Source of the DNA: Bin80 sp965209015
GTDB taxonomy: Bacteria > Bacteroidota > Rhodothermia > Rhodothermales > Bin80
DNA length: 64,000 nucleotides
Direction of reading: 5' to 3'
Assembly: GCA_965209015.1 (NCBI GenBank)
Contig: OZ242367.1
Location: forward strand, 2,604,001-2,668,000
The position numbers and the translations under genes were made by a program. Of this stretch, positions 47,201 to 56,380 are shown in pieces. Position 1 is the stretch's first letter; each line of letters begins with the position of its first letter. Under the pieces are notes generated by a model. The model was not told the origin of the DNA and ran no database searches. It saw only the letters and a list, made by a program, of their open reading frames with translations.

Positions 47201-47899
47201 AAAATCCTCTTTTGGTTGTAACCTATCACTACGCAATACTGTATCCCATGCAATGGCCTCGGGTGGTAAACTGTCCGCCAATGCAATCCGCTTATACCTA
47301 GCAATATAGGCATCAAGATCTCCGTCCTGATCCACATCAGCAAGGGTCACCGTGGTGCTCGCATAGGGTGAATTTAGACCAGATTCATCCGGAACCCGCT
47401 GAAACATGCCTGTACCCGAATTATGATAGACGGCGCCAGGCCCAAGGGGCATGGTTAGGAGCAAATCTAGATCATGATCCCCATCCAAATCAACCATCGT
47501 AACCCCTGATGTAGCTTGTGCAGTGGTATCTAAACCCGATTGGGCAGAAATATCCTCAAACTTCCAGTTGCCAAGGTTTCGGTAAAGAGCATCCGATGCC
47601 GCCAGACGGGCTACATATACATCTGGCATCCCATCTCCGGTCACATCGCCGATTGCGATTCCAGAACCATGCATCATATGCCGATTTTCAACGATTGAAC
47701 GAAGAGACACCTGATTTTCTACGACGATTCCTGACCGCTGTGGGGTAATTTCTGTGAACCCTATCCTGGAACGACCTTTCACGTCCAACTCCTGATAGCG
47801 AAACCCCTCTCCTTGAACCCAGACATCTGATGAATCTATGCAACCCGACATGAAAAGTAGGAGGGGTATTCCAATGAAGCTGAAGATTCTGGTAAGCAT
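44282..47899 (-). CDS. Large CRTAC1-type FG-GAP/ASPIC lipoprotein
   Basis: 1205 residues with a lipobox SGC near 19. Two beta-propeller halves of FG-GAP/VCBS repeats surround an ASPIC-like section (TSAVGASIRVQCPG...EVMWPLGY near residue 560-620); a second ASPIC lies at the C-terminus (PDAIGAVMHIVY...ITWPGQEPVRV). Calcium-loop motifs such as DLDGDHDLDLLL recur. It starts the operon that continues with the shorter paralogue, the GWxTD-like protein and the ATL-like gene. It faces the PSD1/DUF1501 cluster across a 760-bp divergent region. Confidence 0.87.
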   Translation of the reverse strand: MLTRIFSFIGIPLLLFMSGCIDSSDVWVQGEGFRYQELDVKGRSRIGFTEITPQRSGIVVENQVSLRSIVENRHMMHGSGIAIGDVTGDGMPDVYVARLAASDALYRNLGNWKFEDISAQSGLDTTAQATSGVTMVDLDGDHDLDLLLTMPLGPGAVYHNSGTGMFQRVPDESGLNSPYASTTVTLADVDQDGDLDAYIARYKRIALADSLPPEAIAWDTVLRSDRLQPKEDFLTHYRIKSVGSRVIRSELAEPDGFYLNDGSGYFSEVSWTGGSFLDESGNPLNSTPRDWALTAKFHDITGDGITDLYVCNDFDSPDELWIGLGGGRFQRAPRHALRKTSNATMSVDFSDVNQDGIVDFFTTDMLSRDYSLRLRQRNTRIPIEGPLGDDTFRPQEMQNTLMVNRGDTTFAELAWYAGVAASDWSWATSFMDVDLDGWEDLLITTGHLYDVQDLDAQLYEQRRMAEASSWTAARRLLLEFPPLKLKNVTFRNRSDLTFEDVSGMWGFGETADIAHGMALGDLDGDGDLDIVTNRLNAAPGVYRNNIGSQRLAVMLEGIAPNTSAVGASIRVQCPGLPQQMKQISAGGSYLSSNQLMAVFAVDHPPCQIEVMWPLGYHSRIEVDGGNRLYIIEEPSRIDPSDAQEVPQQEPLYQLYQKVEPLIESDFDDFALQPLLPWRLSRQGPALVAVDINHDGQFELLQGGGRGHRIRLNGRPILNFLKGDAVGMVAVPIENNLTRIMIGESNYERFPDSSWIHIFDVTPDTKEIQHQILPFGIGAPGPLSLMDVDLDGDLDLFVGGQFIPGEYPSAADSRVYLNREGSYRLSVEFSEPLRQLGLVNGSVFGDLDGDGYSDLVLATEWGAVRVFKGEADRFIDQTELLGLAAHKGWWKGVALGDFNEDGALDIIASNAGWNHRYGRNTHVYLHYGDLNANGRMDILQSFFDPVTEIYRPAQILTDLVQVISPVHMGIRSHREFSIVDVSELIPPQSRPAQELETSEYATSLFLNLGDHFERHPLHSEAQYSAGIAPAVLDANLDGHEDILLSQNWFAYPLSTPRQDAGRALLLLGHGDGTFTPADHSGFKVYGEGRAVSVGDFNGDHQEEIAFAQHNGPTLLYRKLSSQDGIYIQFNRPPDAIGAVMHIVYSDSTRGPARIITAGSGYWSQNATSTTLGLRDIPPTAIEITWPGQEPVRVNLEGRSSVLSFSK

Positions 47900-48659
47900 G
47901 CGATGTGTTGGTAATCAGCGTGATGCATGCAGACTGCGACGGAAAGGATTCTCGGTACAGTCCTTAGGCATAAAAGATCTGGCTGATCAAATGAATTTCC
48001 AATACGGACGTGGTTTATTTGAAGTGATGTCAGAACTTTTCAATAGCTGATGTTGGTACTCCCTGCTGTGATACATGTGCAAATCTTAAAGAACCCATCC
48101 AATTCAGAAATCTCTGGTGTCAGATGAACACATACGAGTATCCTCCATCCCTAACGTAATTAGTATATCATTCATATTCTTGCACAGACGAGATTGGCAA
48201 TGACGGTTGAGAATTGACGCGCCATAAGCCAACATTTTGGTTCTACCATAATTTGTGTGGAATAAGAACCATTTATGAACCAGAGGAATCTGTATAAATG
48301 TACATGATTCGTGTTGGAAAGGGGGACACCAAAACAGTCATCAAGGTTGCCGAGATATATCAGTGACATCTTACAAGAGCCTTTAATACGTTATAGCCTA
48401 TACGATTGAACATCATCACAGAACGAATTAACGGTAAAATTCAAGAACTCAAAACGATTGAGAGAGGATACAGAATCTCTGCAATTTTCAGAAATGCGAT
48501 TCTATTCCTCTTCGGAGGATTAGACCTCTACCCACAAGGTTCGTGCTAGAACCAATTTGGGAATTATACCATAGGCGTTTGATCTTGTCAGGCGGCATTG
48601 CAACAACTACAGTATATTAGCATATCCCCCTGACACCAAGGATATATAGCTGGTGTGAC
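47900..48659. other. Divergent intergenic, 760 bp
   Basis: This stretch separates the CRTAC1-like operon from the PSD1 operon and must hold both promoters. It is unusually long for this window. No gene, repeat or RNA was recognised, and the short ORFs present have no support. Confidence 0.4.
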
Positions 48660-50912
48660 ATGTCCGTACGCACTCTCCAATTCATCTGCCTCTTTGTCTC
48701 CATTCCTTGGGCAGCGTGTGCACCGTCGCCGTCTAATCCATCTGAGTTGCCCGCCGAAGTTGATTATAACTGGCATATCAAGCCGGTTCTATCCGATCGG
48801 TGTTACAAATGTCATGGCCCAGATGATCGGGCTCGTAAAGCAGATCTGAGACTTGATACTCAGGAGGGTGCCTATGGAGTTAGTAGAGACGACTCTACAC
48901 GGTGGATCATTCTTCCAGGAAATGCCAATGCTAGCGTCTTGACTGAACATATATCCAGTGACGACCCCAGACGGCGAATGCCCCCGCCAGAAAGCAATCT
49001 GTCCTTGTCTGATCATGAGATTTCTCTCATTCGGAAATGGATTAATCAGGGAGCCACTTGGAAACCACACTGGGCATTCATTCCCCCCACAGCAAAAATT
49101 CCTCCCAATGTGCGGACCAAGTCATGGGGGCGTGATCCCCTAGATTCATTCGTGTTGAACAAAATTGAGGCGGCGGGGCTATCCCCTTCAAAGGAAGCAA
49201 AAAGAAGTGAACTTCTTCGCCGCGTCACTTTTGATCTGACAGGTCTGCCACCAACGATTCATGAATTAGATGCCTTTCTGGAGGATGCTAACCCTAATGC
49301 TTACGAGCGTGTGGTAGACGAACTTCTGACTCGGCCATCTTATGGAGAGCGTATGGCCTCCATGTGGCTAGATATTGCCCGCTATGCAGATACGCATGGA
49401 TATCAGGATGACCGTCCACGGACAATGTGGCCTTGGCGCGACTGGGTTGTGCGTGCATTCAACCAGAACCTTCCCTATGATGACTTCGTGACCTGGCAAA
49501 TCGCCGGTGACTTGCTCCCCGATGCCACATTTGAGCAACGTCTGGCAACCGGATTTAATCGAAATCATGCCATCACACAAGAAGGAGGTGTAGTCGCGGA
49601 GGAATATCTGACTGAGTACGCAGCCGATCGTACCAATACGACTGCCACCGCATTCTTAGGACTCACCATGGAATGTGCACGATGCCACGATCACAAGTAT
49701 GATCCGATTCTACAAGAAGAATACTATGGCATGTTTGCCTTCTTCAACGGGATAGACGAACAGGCACAAATTAGTTACTTTGATCTCGCACCAAAGCCAT
49801 CCATCCGTCTGGAAGATCCTGATCTGGAAACACGGATCCTTCAAACCAACGCAAGCATTGACTCCCTTGAACAAGTGATTCGATCATGGCCCCAAATTAT
49901 GCCATCCAGTACCTGGATGCCAGCACCTGCCATCACAATCGAATCAGGCCTCCTGACCTATCTTCCACTAGACAGCTTGAAAAATCTTGTTTCGCCTGCC
50001 GATCAAGGTCGTGATGGCCTCGCGAATAGCGGGCTTGAAGATGTGCTTGATTCACCCCAAGTGATTAAAGGAAAACGCAATGGTGCACTGGCCTTTAATG
50101 GGCAAATTTTCCTGAACCTCGGTCCTGACGCAGACTTTGAGTGGTATAATCGGTTCTCTCTTAGCACATGGCTTTTTGTCCAGCATCAGTCAAAACATGT
50201 TGCCCTTCTTTCCAAACGAAACGGAGAACAAAAACGCAGTGGCTACGATCTAATCTTGGCAACAGATGACCGACTCCAGCTCCGGCTCATTCACGACCTC
50301 GAGCATCAAATCTCTGTCGCCTCTACCCACCCAGTTCCTTCAAACACTTGGGTACATATTGCAGCGACCTATGACGGAAGCGGGCGGGCAGATGGTATTC
50401 ACCTGTATATCGATGGGATTCAGAGCGATGTACGTATTCTTGATGATACACTGCGGCGCAAAAGCATCCTGAATGGAAATGGACTACTGGCTGGTCACTG
50501 GACTCCAAGGAACCAAACGTTAGATGAGATTGAAGGAATGACTGGTGGTGCTCTGGATGATCTGCGGATCCATACCCGAGTATTGAGCGATACAGAAATC
50601 GCTTACTTGGCAGAGCAATCATTACTTCCTAACCGTGCCGACCATTATCAAACGCATCATGATTCCGAATTCCAATCGGCGATTATAGTTTTGGATAGCT
50701 TGCGCCGCCGAGTCAGACAAATTCCTAATGTGATGATCATGGAAGAGATATCCTCTCCACGCTTCGCATATGTCTTGGACCGGGGTGCTTATGACGCTCC
50801 CCTAGATTCTGTTTCTCCAGATGTCCCGTCTGCCATCCTGCCGTACTCCGAGGATTTTCCGAGCAATCGATTAGGTCTGGCTCAGTGGTTGACTCATAAA
50901 GATAACCCTTGA
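48660..50912 (+). CDS. PSD1 cytochrome protein, N-terminal part (frameshifted)
   Basis: 750 codons of a PSCyt1-DUF1549-LamG-like protein. A signal peptide with lipobox WAAC (Cys20) leads to a heme site CYKCHGPD (Cys48, Cys51, His52); a second CxxCH is in CARCHDHKYDP (DUF1549 domain). A concanavalin-like insert follows around 430-640. The frame stops at LTHKDNP, where paralogues continue PLTARV. One base is missing in the run at 50905-50911, so the DUF1553 domain is in the next frame (50909-51802). Membrane-anchored, predicted to be exported and to bind heme; the electron partner is unknown. Confidence 0.85.
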   Translation: MSVRTLQFICLFVSIPWAACAPSPSNPSELPAEVDYNWHIKPVLSDRCYKCHGPDDRARKADLRLDTQEGAYGVSRDDSTRWIILPGNANASVLTEHISSDDPRRRMPPPESNLSLSDHEISLIRKWINQGATWKPHWAFIPPTAKIPPNVRTKSWGRDPLDSFVLNKIEAAGLSPSKEAKRSELLRRVTFDLTGLPPTIHELDAFLEDANPNAYERVVDELLTRPSYGERMASMWLDIARYADTHGYQDDRPRTMWPWRDWVVRAFNQNLPYDDFVTWQIAGDLLPDATFEQRLATGFNRNHAITQEGGVVAEEYLTEYAADRTNTTATAFLGLTMECARCHDHKYDPILQEEYYGMFAFFNGIDEQAQISYFDLAPKPSIRLEDPDLETRILQTNASIDSLEQVIRSWPQIMPSSTWMPAPAITIESGLLTYLPLDSLKNLVSPADQGRDGLANSGLEDVLDSPQVIKGKRNGALAFNGQIFLNLGPDADFEWYNRFSLSTWLFVQHQSKHVALLSKRNGEQKRSGYDLILATDDRLQLRLIHDLEHQISVASTHPVPSNTWVHIAATYDGSGRADGIHLYIDGIQSDVRILDDTLRRKSILNGNGLLAGHWTPRNQTLDEIEGMTGGALDDLRIHTRVLSDTEIAYLAEQSLLPNRADHYQTHHDSEFQSAIIVLDSLRRRVRQIPNVMIMEEISSPRFAYVLDRGAYDAPLDSVSPDVPSAILPYSEDFPSNRLGLAQWLTHKDNP

Positions 50913-51802
50913 CCGCCCGCGTCGCAGTAAATCGTTTTTGGCAATTGTTTTTCGGAAAAGGATTGGTGCATACTCCAGAGGATTTTGGGAATCAGGGCGC
51001 ATTACCCTCTCATCCAGCGCTACTTGATTACTTGGCTAACGACTTCATTGAATCTAACTATGATATCAAAAAACTCGTCAAGCGGATCGTTCTGTCTTCT
51101 ACTTACCGACAGAGTAGCCATCTATCACAAAAACTGCTACAACATGATCCAGAAAATCTGTTCTTAGCTCGTGCACCTCGGAAACGGTTATCCGCCGAGA
51201 TGATACGGGATAATGCCCTATATGTGAGTGGGCTTCTCAATCCAGAGGTAGGTGGTGAGCCCGTTCGTCCCTATCAGCCCAAGGGTCTATGGAAAGCTCT
51301 CGCAAATCAGATTGGAGAAAATCGCTATCGTCCCGGTCCAGATCTGCACCGTCGTAGCCTATACACGTATTGGAAACGTACGATTCCCCCTCCAGCTATG
51401 CTTACTTTTGATGCACCCGATCGCTCAGTCTGTACCGTGGAACGACAGACTACCGCTACTCCTCTCCAATCTCTGGTACTTTTGAACGATCCTCAATACG
51501 TGGAAGCGTCTCGTGCTCTGGCATCCCGTGTTTTGTCTGAAAAATCATCAAACCAGCGAAAACAGGTTGAGTCGGCATTCCGTTGGCTAACGTCCAGGAC
51601 AGCTGATCCAACAGAATTGGATGCGTTGATCGCCCTACTGAACGAACAAATCATAGAATTTGAACAGGATCCTGCCAGTGCACAGGAGTTGGTTTCTGTT
51701 GGGATCCACCCTATCAGGAAAAATTCTAAAATTAGACAACTGGCGGCCATGACCGTTGTGACCAGTATGATCATGAATTTGGACGAAGCCCAACATCGAT
51801 GA
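50909..51802 (+). CDS. DUF1553 domain part of the split PSD1 protein
   Basis: The continuation of the gene at 48660 in the next frame, from a TTG-like start (LTARVAVNRFWQ in the uninterrupted paralogues). It carries the DUF1553 domain: GKGLVHTPEDFGNQG, STYRQSSH, ARAPRKRLSAEMIRD, ATPLQSLVLLNDPQY. On its own it lacks a signal peptide, so it would be useless if translated separately. Taken with the previous entry it makes one protein of about 1045 residues. The ATG of the next gene overlaps its stop. Confidence 0.8.
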   Translation: MTARVAVNRFWQLFFGKGLVHTPEDFGNQGALPSHPALLDYLANDFIESNYDIKKLVKRIVLSSTYRQSSHLSQKLLQHDPENLFLARAPRKRLSAEMIRDNALYVSGLLNPEVGGEPVRPYQPKGLWKALANQIGENRYRPGPDLHRRSLYTYWKRTIPPPAMLTFDAPDRSVCTVERQTTATPLQSLVLLNDPQYVEASRALASRVLSEKSSNQRKQVESAFRWLTSRTADPTELDALIALLNEQIIEFEQDPASAQELVSVGIHPIRKNSKIRQLAAMTVVTSMIMNLDEAQHR

Positions 51803-53259
51803 CAGATCCACTTTATGATGCCGGATGTCAGATGAACCGTCGGCATTTCTTTTCGAAACTCAGTCTGGGAATCGGTGGTGCTGCCCTTGCCTCCCTGATG
51901 GGCTGTGCACATCCATCAGACAAACTCTCCACCGGAAAAGCCCTTCAAGGAGTTCTGCACTCTCCTCACCTTGCACCTAAGGCGCGTAGAGTAATTTATC
52001 TCTTCCAAAGCGGTGGGCCCTCCCAACTTGAACTCTTTGATTATAAGCCTACTCTAAAGCTTCGGCGCGGTCAGGATCTGCCGGAATCAATACGAATGGG
52101 ACAGCGACTGACTGGCATGACGGCCGATCAAAACTCTCTGCCCTTGGCTCCCACACTCTACCCATTTGCTCAGCATGGAAGTAGCGGTGCATGGATGAGT
52201 AACTTGCTCCCGTATACCTCAAAGATTGCTGATGACCTCTGCATCGTGAGATCCATGTATACTGAGGCGATCAATCACGATCCCGCGATCACATTTTTTC
52301 AGACGGGCTCCCAGCAGCCTGGTCGTCCAAGCATGGGCGCTTGGTTGAGTTATGGTTTGGGAAGTGCCAATGAAGATCTTCCGACCTTTTGCGTTCTCCT
52401 GTCTCGTGGACTCCAACGGCCGCAGCCAATCTATTCCCGACTTTGGGGGAACGGATTTCTGGCTGCTCTTCATCAAGGCGTTCAGTTTCGTTCCAGTGGT
52501 GACCCGGTATTGTATCTTAATAATCCTCCTGGACTCGGCTCTGACGATCGTCGCAGCATGCTCAGGCAGCTGGCCCACTTAAATGAGATGCACTATCAAA
52601 GAAGTGGGGATCCGGCAATTCAGTCGCGTATAGCCCAGTATGAAATGGCGTATCGAATGCAAACCTCAATACCGGATGTCACGGACCTTTCTGACGAACC
52701 GGAATCTACATTTGAACTCTATGGCGAGGCTGCACGTACCCCTGGGTCCTATGCTGCGAACTGTCTTCTGGCGCGACGATTGGCGGAACGGGATGTGCGG
52801 TTCATCCAGCTCTACCATATGGGATGGGATCAGCATGGAAATCTTCCTCAAGATATTGCACTGCAATGCAAAGATACCGATCAGCCATCCGCCGCACTGG
52901 TCATGGACTTAAAACAACGTGGACTGCTAGATGATACATTGGTAATCTGGGGCGGTGAGTTCGGACGTACCAACTATTCCCAGGGGATACTTACAGAAAC
53001 AAACTACGGGAGAGATCATCACCCAAGATGTTTTACAATCTGGATGGCTGGAGGAGGGGTCAAGCCAGGGATCACCTATGGAGCAACGGATGAACTTGGA
53101 TATAATATTACTGAGAATCCTGTTCATGTTCATGACTTTCAGGCGACGGTTCTCCATCTCTTAGGGATTGATCATGAGCAACTCATTTTCCGACATCAAG
53201 GACGAAGATTTCGATTGACAGATGTACACGGTCATGTGGTTCAGGATCTACTTGCGTAG
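51799..53259 (+). CDS. DUF1501 protein, pair 1
   Basis: 486 residues, alkaline phosphatase/sulfatase-fold family DUF1501. A twin-arginine signal is visible from Met12 (MNRRHFFSKLSLGIGGAAL), so an internal start at 51832 is possible; 51799 is kept because its ATG overlaps the upstream stop. Domain marks are LFQSGGPSQLELFDYKP, AQHGSSGAWMS, INHDPA, VIWGGEFGRTN, GRDHHPRCF and GYNITENPVHVHD, including likely metal ligands. DUF1501 proteins are almost always coupled to PSD1 proteins as here. The reaction is not known. Confidence 0.92.
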   Translation: MTDPLYDAGCQMNRRHFFSKLSLGIGGAALASLMGCAHPSDKLSTGKALQGVLHSPHLAPKARRVIYLFQSGGPSQLELFDYKPTLKLRRGQDLPESIRMGQRLTGMTADQNSLPLAPTLYPFAQHGSSGAWMSNLLPYTSKIADDLCIVRSMYTEAINHDPAITFFQTGSQQPGRPSMGAWLSYGLGSANEDLPTFCVLLSRGLQRPQPIYSRLWGNGFLAALHQGVQFRSSGDPVLYLNNPPGLGSDDRRSMLRQLAHLNEMHYQRSGDPAIQSRIAQYEMAYRMQTSIPDVTDLSDEPESTFELYGEAARTPGSYAANCLLARRLAERDVRFIQLYHMGWDQHGNLPQDIALQCKDTDQPSAALVMDLKQRGLLDDTLVIWGGEFGRTNYSQGILTETNYGRDHHPRCFTIWMAGGGVKPGITYGATDELGYNITENPVHVHDFQATVLHLLGIDHEQLIFRHQGRRFRLTDVHGHVVQDLLA

Positions 53260-56200
53260 ATGTAAACTCGGCACAGTTTGCCTTCTTCTGTTGACTACGC
53301 TTGGGTGTAGCCGCACATCCGGCCCTAAGAATGCGATGCTGCCAGAGACAGTGGATTATAATTTCCATATCCGTCCGATCCTCTCCGATCGTTGTTATGC
53401 GTGTCACGGCCCCGATGCCAATGCACGGCAAGCGGATCTCCGTCTGGATGAAGAGACCGCTTCTAAGCAGAAACGGCTGACTTCGGGTGGATTTGCAATC
53501 GTACCGGGAAATGCTAGAAAGAGTCAACTTGTCACCCGCATTCGTTCTTTGGATCCCGATGTGAAAATGCCACCCCCGGAATCCAACCTCTCACTGTCCA
53601 ATCACGAGATTGCACTGATTGCCAAATGGATTGATCAGGGGGCCAAATGGAAACCCCACTGGAGCTTCCTACCGCCTGTCAACCCTCCCCTTCCCGATGT
53701 AGTCCAATCCGACTGGCCAATCAATGACATTGACTACTTCGTCCTTTCTGAACTTGAACAAAAGAAGTTGACTCCAGCCCCAATGGCCGACCGAGGTACA
53801 ATTCTTCGACGTGTCACATTTGACTTGACCGGGCTTCCTCCGACACTGGAGGAGTTGGATCGTTTCCTTGCAGACACCACCTCCCATGCTTATGAGACTG
53901 TCGTTGATCGTCTACTTGATTCGCCCGCGTACGGGGAGCATATAGCAGCAAGTTGGCTTGATATTGCCAGATATGCGGATACGCACGGCTACCAAAATGA
54001 TCGAGACAGATACGTCTGGCCTTGGCGAGACTGGATCATCAACGCCTATAACCGGAATCTACCCTTCAATGAATTCGGCACACTACAGCTTGCAGGTGAC
54101 CTTTTGCCAGATGCCACAATGGAACAGCGACTAGCGACCACCTTCAACCGCAATCATCGGCAAACCAATGAAGGTGGTAGTATTGACGAAGAATTTCGGA
54201 CCGAGTACATAGCGGATCGTGTCAATACGTTTGGAACCGCTTTCATGGGGCTAACGCTTGAGTGTGCCAGATGCCATGATCATAAATATGATCCGATCAC
54301 CCAAAATAATTACTATGGACTCTTCAGCTTTTTCAATAATATTGATGAGGCTGGGCAGACGAGTCACTTCACAAATGCGGTACCTGTCCCTGCTCTTGAT
54401 CTGCCTTTACCACACCAGCAAGAGGAACTTGAATCCCTTGCACTTCAAATCAGATCCGCCGAACGTGCAATTGATGATTTAGCAAAAGTTGCAAAAAAGG
54501 ACTTTGATTCTTGGAATCATTTACCCCTTTCTGCTTCTCCACCCATACCGATCCTGGACTGTTCATTTGAGCAGTTGAATGGGCAAATACTCCCATGCAG
54601 TGGACGGATGAATGGTACTGCCGTATTCTCGCCATCTGTGGTAGCTGGTCGGTCGGGGAATGCAATGGCCTTTGATGGAGAAAGTGGTTTTATATTTCCA
54701 GAGTTGGGGAATTTTCGGCGAACAGATCCTTTTTCCCTCAGCCTATGGATTCATCCGGGTGAGGAGACCGGAATGATCATTCACCGGACTCATGCTGCGT
54801 TGGATGCCGGGAGTCGCGGCTGGGAGCTTGCCCTCCAGAACGGTCACCTTATTGCACAATTGGCCCATATGTGGCCAGAAAATTCTCTTCGTATAAAAAC
54901 CAAAGCCTCCGTCCCAATGCAGGAATGGTCTCATATCGCGGTGACCTATGATGGATCTAGTCGTAGTTCCGGTCTTCAACTTTATCTCAATGGGCTTCCT
55001 GCTGATGTTGAAGTGATCCGGGATGGTCTGACACGATCCATCACATACAAAGATATGGATGTGCCCTTACAAGTTGGCTACCGGTTCCGGGATAGCGGGT
55101 TACGCGGAGGAGCGATGGATGACCTTCTACTCTTTGATCAAATGCTCTATGGCTTTGAGGTTGCTCATCTGGCGGGTAATCAGGATGTAGCTTTGGATCC
55201 AGAGGATCTATTCCAATGGCATCTTGCTCATGAAGTCATTCCGTGGCAGCGCGCACATCATCATCTTCAAAGTCTCCGAGACAAAGAGAATGATCTCCTT
55301 GAAGATATCCCCGAGATCATGGTGATGGAAGAGATGGATATGCCGCAGCAGGCCTACATACTGAACCGCGGTCAGTATGATGCAAAGGGGCAACCGGTTG
55401 CCCCTCACACGCCTGAAGCGATCCTACCGTTTCCTGATCCTCTTCCCAAAAACCGTCTTGGGCTGGCCGAATGGCTTTTCAGCCCTGAACATCCCCTTAC
55501 TGCTCGCGTCGCAGTAAACCGATATTGGCAGAAATACTTTGGAACTGGAATCGTAGCTACTCCCGAGGATTTTGGCTTTCAGGGAGCACTACCAACATTT
55601 CCTGCCCTCCTTGATTATCTTGCTACGACCTTCATTGCTTCGGATTGGGATATTAAGGCAATGCAACGCCTGATTGTTACTAGTGCGACTTATCGGCAAG
55701 ACTCTGAACCAGCACCTGCTCTTCTGGAACTTGATCCAGACAACGAGTTACTGGCGCGCGGACCCCGACTTCGTCTGCGTGCAGAAATGATTCGAGACCA
55801 AGCACTCGCTGTCAGTGGATTGCTTGACCGAAAAATTGGAGGCCCTCCCGTCAAACCATACCAACCTGAGGGACTTTGGGAAGAAAAGTCTGGGACTCCC
55901 TATGATCAGGGTTCGGGCAGTGACCTGTACCGGCGTACACTCTATACCTTTTTCAAGCGTACGTCCCCACCTCCTTCTCTAATTACCTTTGACATGCCGA
56001 CACGTGCCCAATGCATTCTGCGTCGCCAGAGAACTACAACTCCAATGCAAGCCTTGGTCTTACTGAATGATCCTCAATATGTAGAAGCTGCCCGTCACTT
56101 AGCCGAGCGCATGCTCCAAATGGATGGGCTTGAAGCTCAAATTCAACTTGGTTTCCGTGCGCTGACAGGACGGCGACCAACGCTATCCGAATTGGAAACC

Positions 56201-56380
56201 CTTACTGCACTCTATGCCGACCAAGTCCAGATGTTTTCCCAAAATCCTGAGGAAACCTTATACTTTCTTGACACGGGAGCCTCGCCTGTGAATGCCAATC
56301 TCAACCCTGTACATTGGGCCGCAATGACGATGGTTGTAAATGCACTTTTCTCTTTTGACGAGTCTTTGGAGACGTACTGA
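53222..56380 (+). CDS. PSD1 cytochrome protein, pair 2
   Basis: 1052 residues, uninterrupted homologue of the split gene at 48660. A signal peptide with lipobox LTTLGC (Cys29) is followed by CYACHGPD (Cys58, Cys61, His62), DUF1549 with RRVTFDLTGLPPT and CARCHDHKYDP, a LamG-like insert and DUF1553 with PLTARVAVNRYWQ, ATYRQDS and ATPEDFGFQGA. It overlaps the previous gene by 38 bases; Met5 at 53234 may be the true start. Outer or periplasmic membrane-anchored hemoprotein of unknown redox role. Confidence 0.92.
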   Translation: MYTVMWFRIYLRRCKLGTVCLLLLTTLGCSRTSGPKNAMLPETVDYNFHIRPILSDRCYACHGPDANARQADLRLDEETASKQKRLTSGGFAIVPGNARKSQLVTRIRSLDPDVKMPPPESNLSLSNHEIALIAKWIDQGAKWKPHWSFLPPVNPPLPDVVQSDWPINDIDYFVLSELEQKKLTPAPMADRGTILRRVTFDLTGLPPTLEELDRFLADTTSHAYETVVDRLLDSPAYGEHIAASWLDIARYADTHGYQNDRDRYVWPWRDWIINAYNRNLPFNEFGTLQLAGDLLPDATMEQRLATTFNRNHRQTNEGGSIDEEFRTEYIADRVNTFGTAFMGLTLECARCHDHKYDPITQNNYYGLFSFFNNIDEAGQTSHFTNAVPVPALDLPLPHQQEELESLALQIRSAERAIDDLAKVAKKDFDSWNHLPLSASPPIPILDCSFEQLNGQILPCSGRMNGTAVFSPSVVAGRSGNAMAFDGESGFIFPELGNFRRTDPFSLSLWIHPGEETGMIIHRTHAALDAGSRGWELALQNGHLIAQLAHMWPENSLRIKTKASVPMQEWSHIAVTYDGSSRSSGLQLYLNGLPADVEVIRDGLTRSITYKDMDVPLQVGYRFRDSGLRGGAMDDLLLFDQMLYGFEVAHLAGNQDVALDPEDLFQWHLAHEVIPWQRAHHHLQSLRDKENDLLEDIPEIMVMEEMDMPQQAYILNRGQYDAKGQPVAPHTPEAILPFPDPLPKNRLGLAEWLFSPEHPLTARVAVNRYWQKYFGTGIVATPEDFGFQGALPTFPALLDYLATTFIASDWDIKAMQRLIVTSATYRQDSEPAPALLELDPDNELLARGPRLRLRAEMIRDQALAVSGLLDRKIGGPPVKPYQPEGLWEEKSGTPYDQGSGSDLYRRTLYTFFKRTSPPPSLITFDMPTRAQCILRRQRTTTPMQALVLLNDPQYVEAARHLAERMLQMDGLEAQIQLGFRALTGRRPTLSELETLTALYADQVQMFSQNPEETLYFLDTGASPVNANLNPVHWAAMTMVVNALFSFDESLETY

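Noticed and set aside
47900..48659. Short ORFs in the long divergent gap
   Set aside because: None has a motif, ribosome site or length that supports coding; the gap is left as regulatory sequence.
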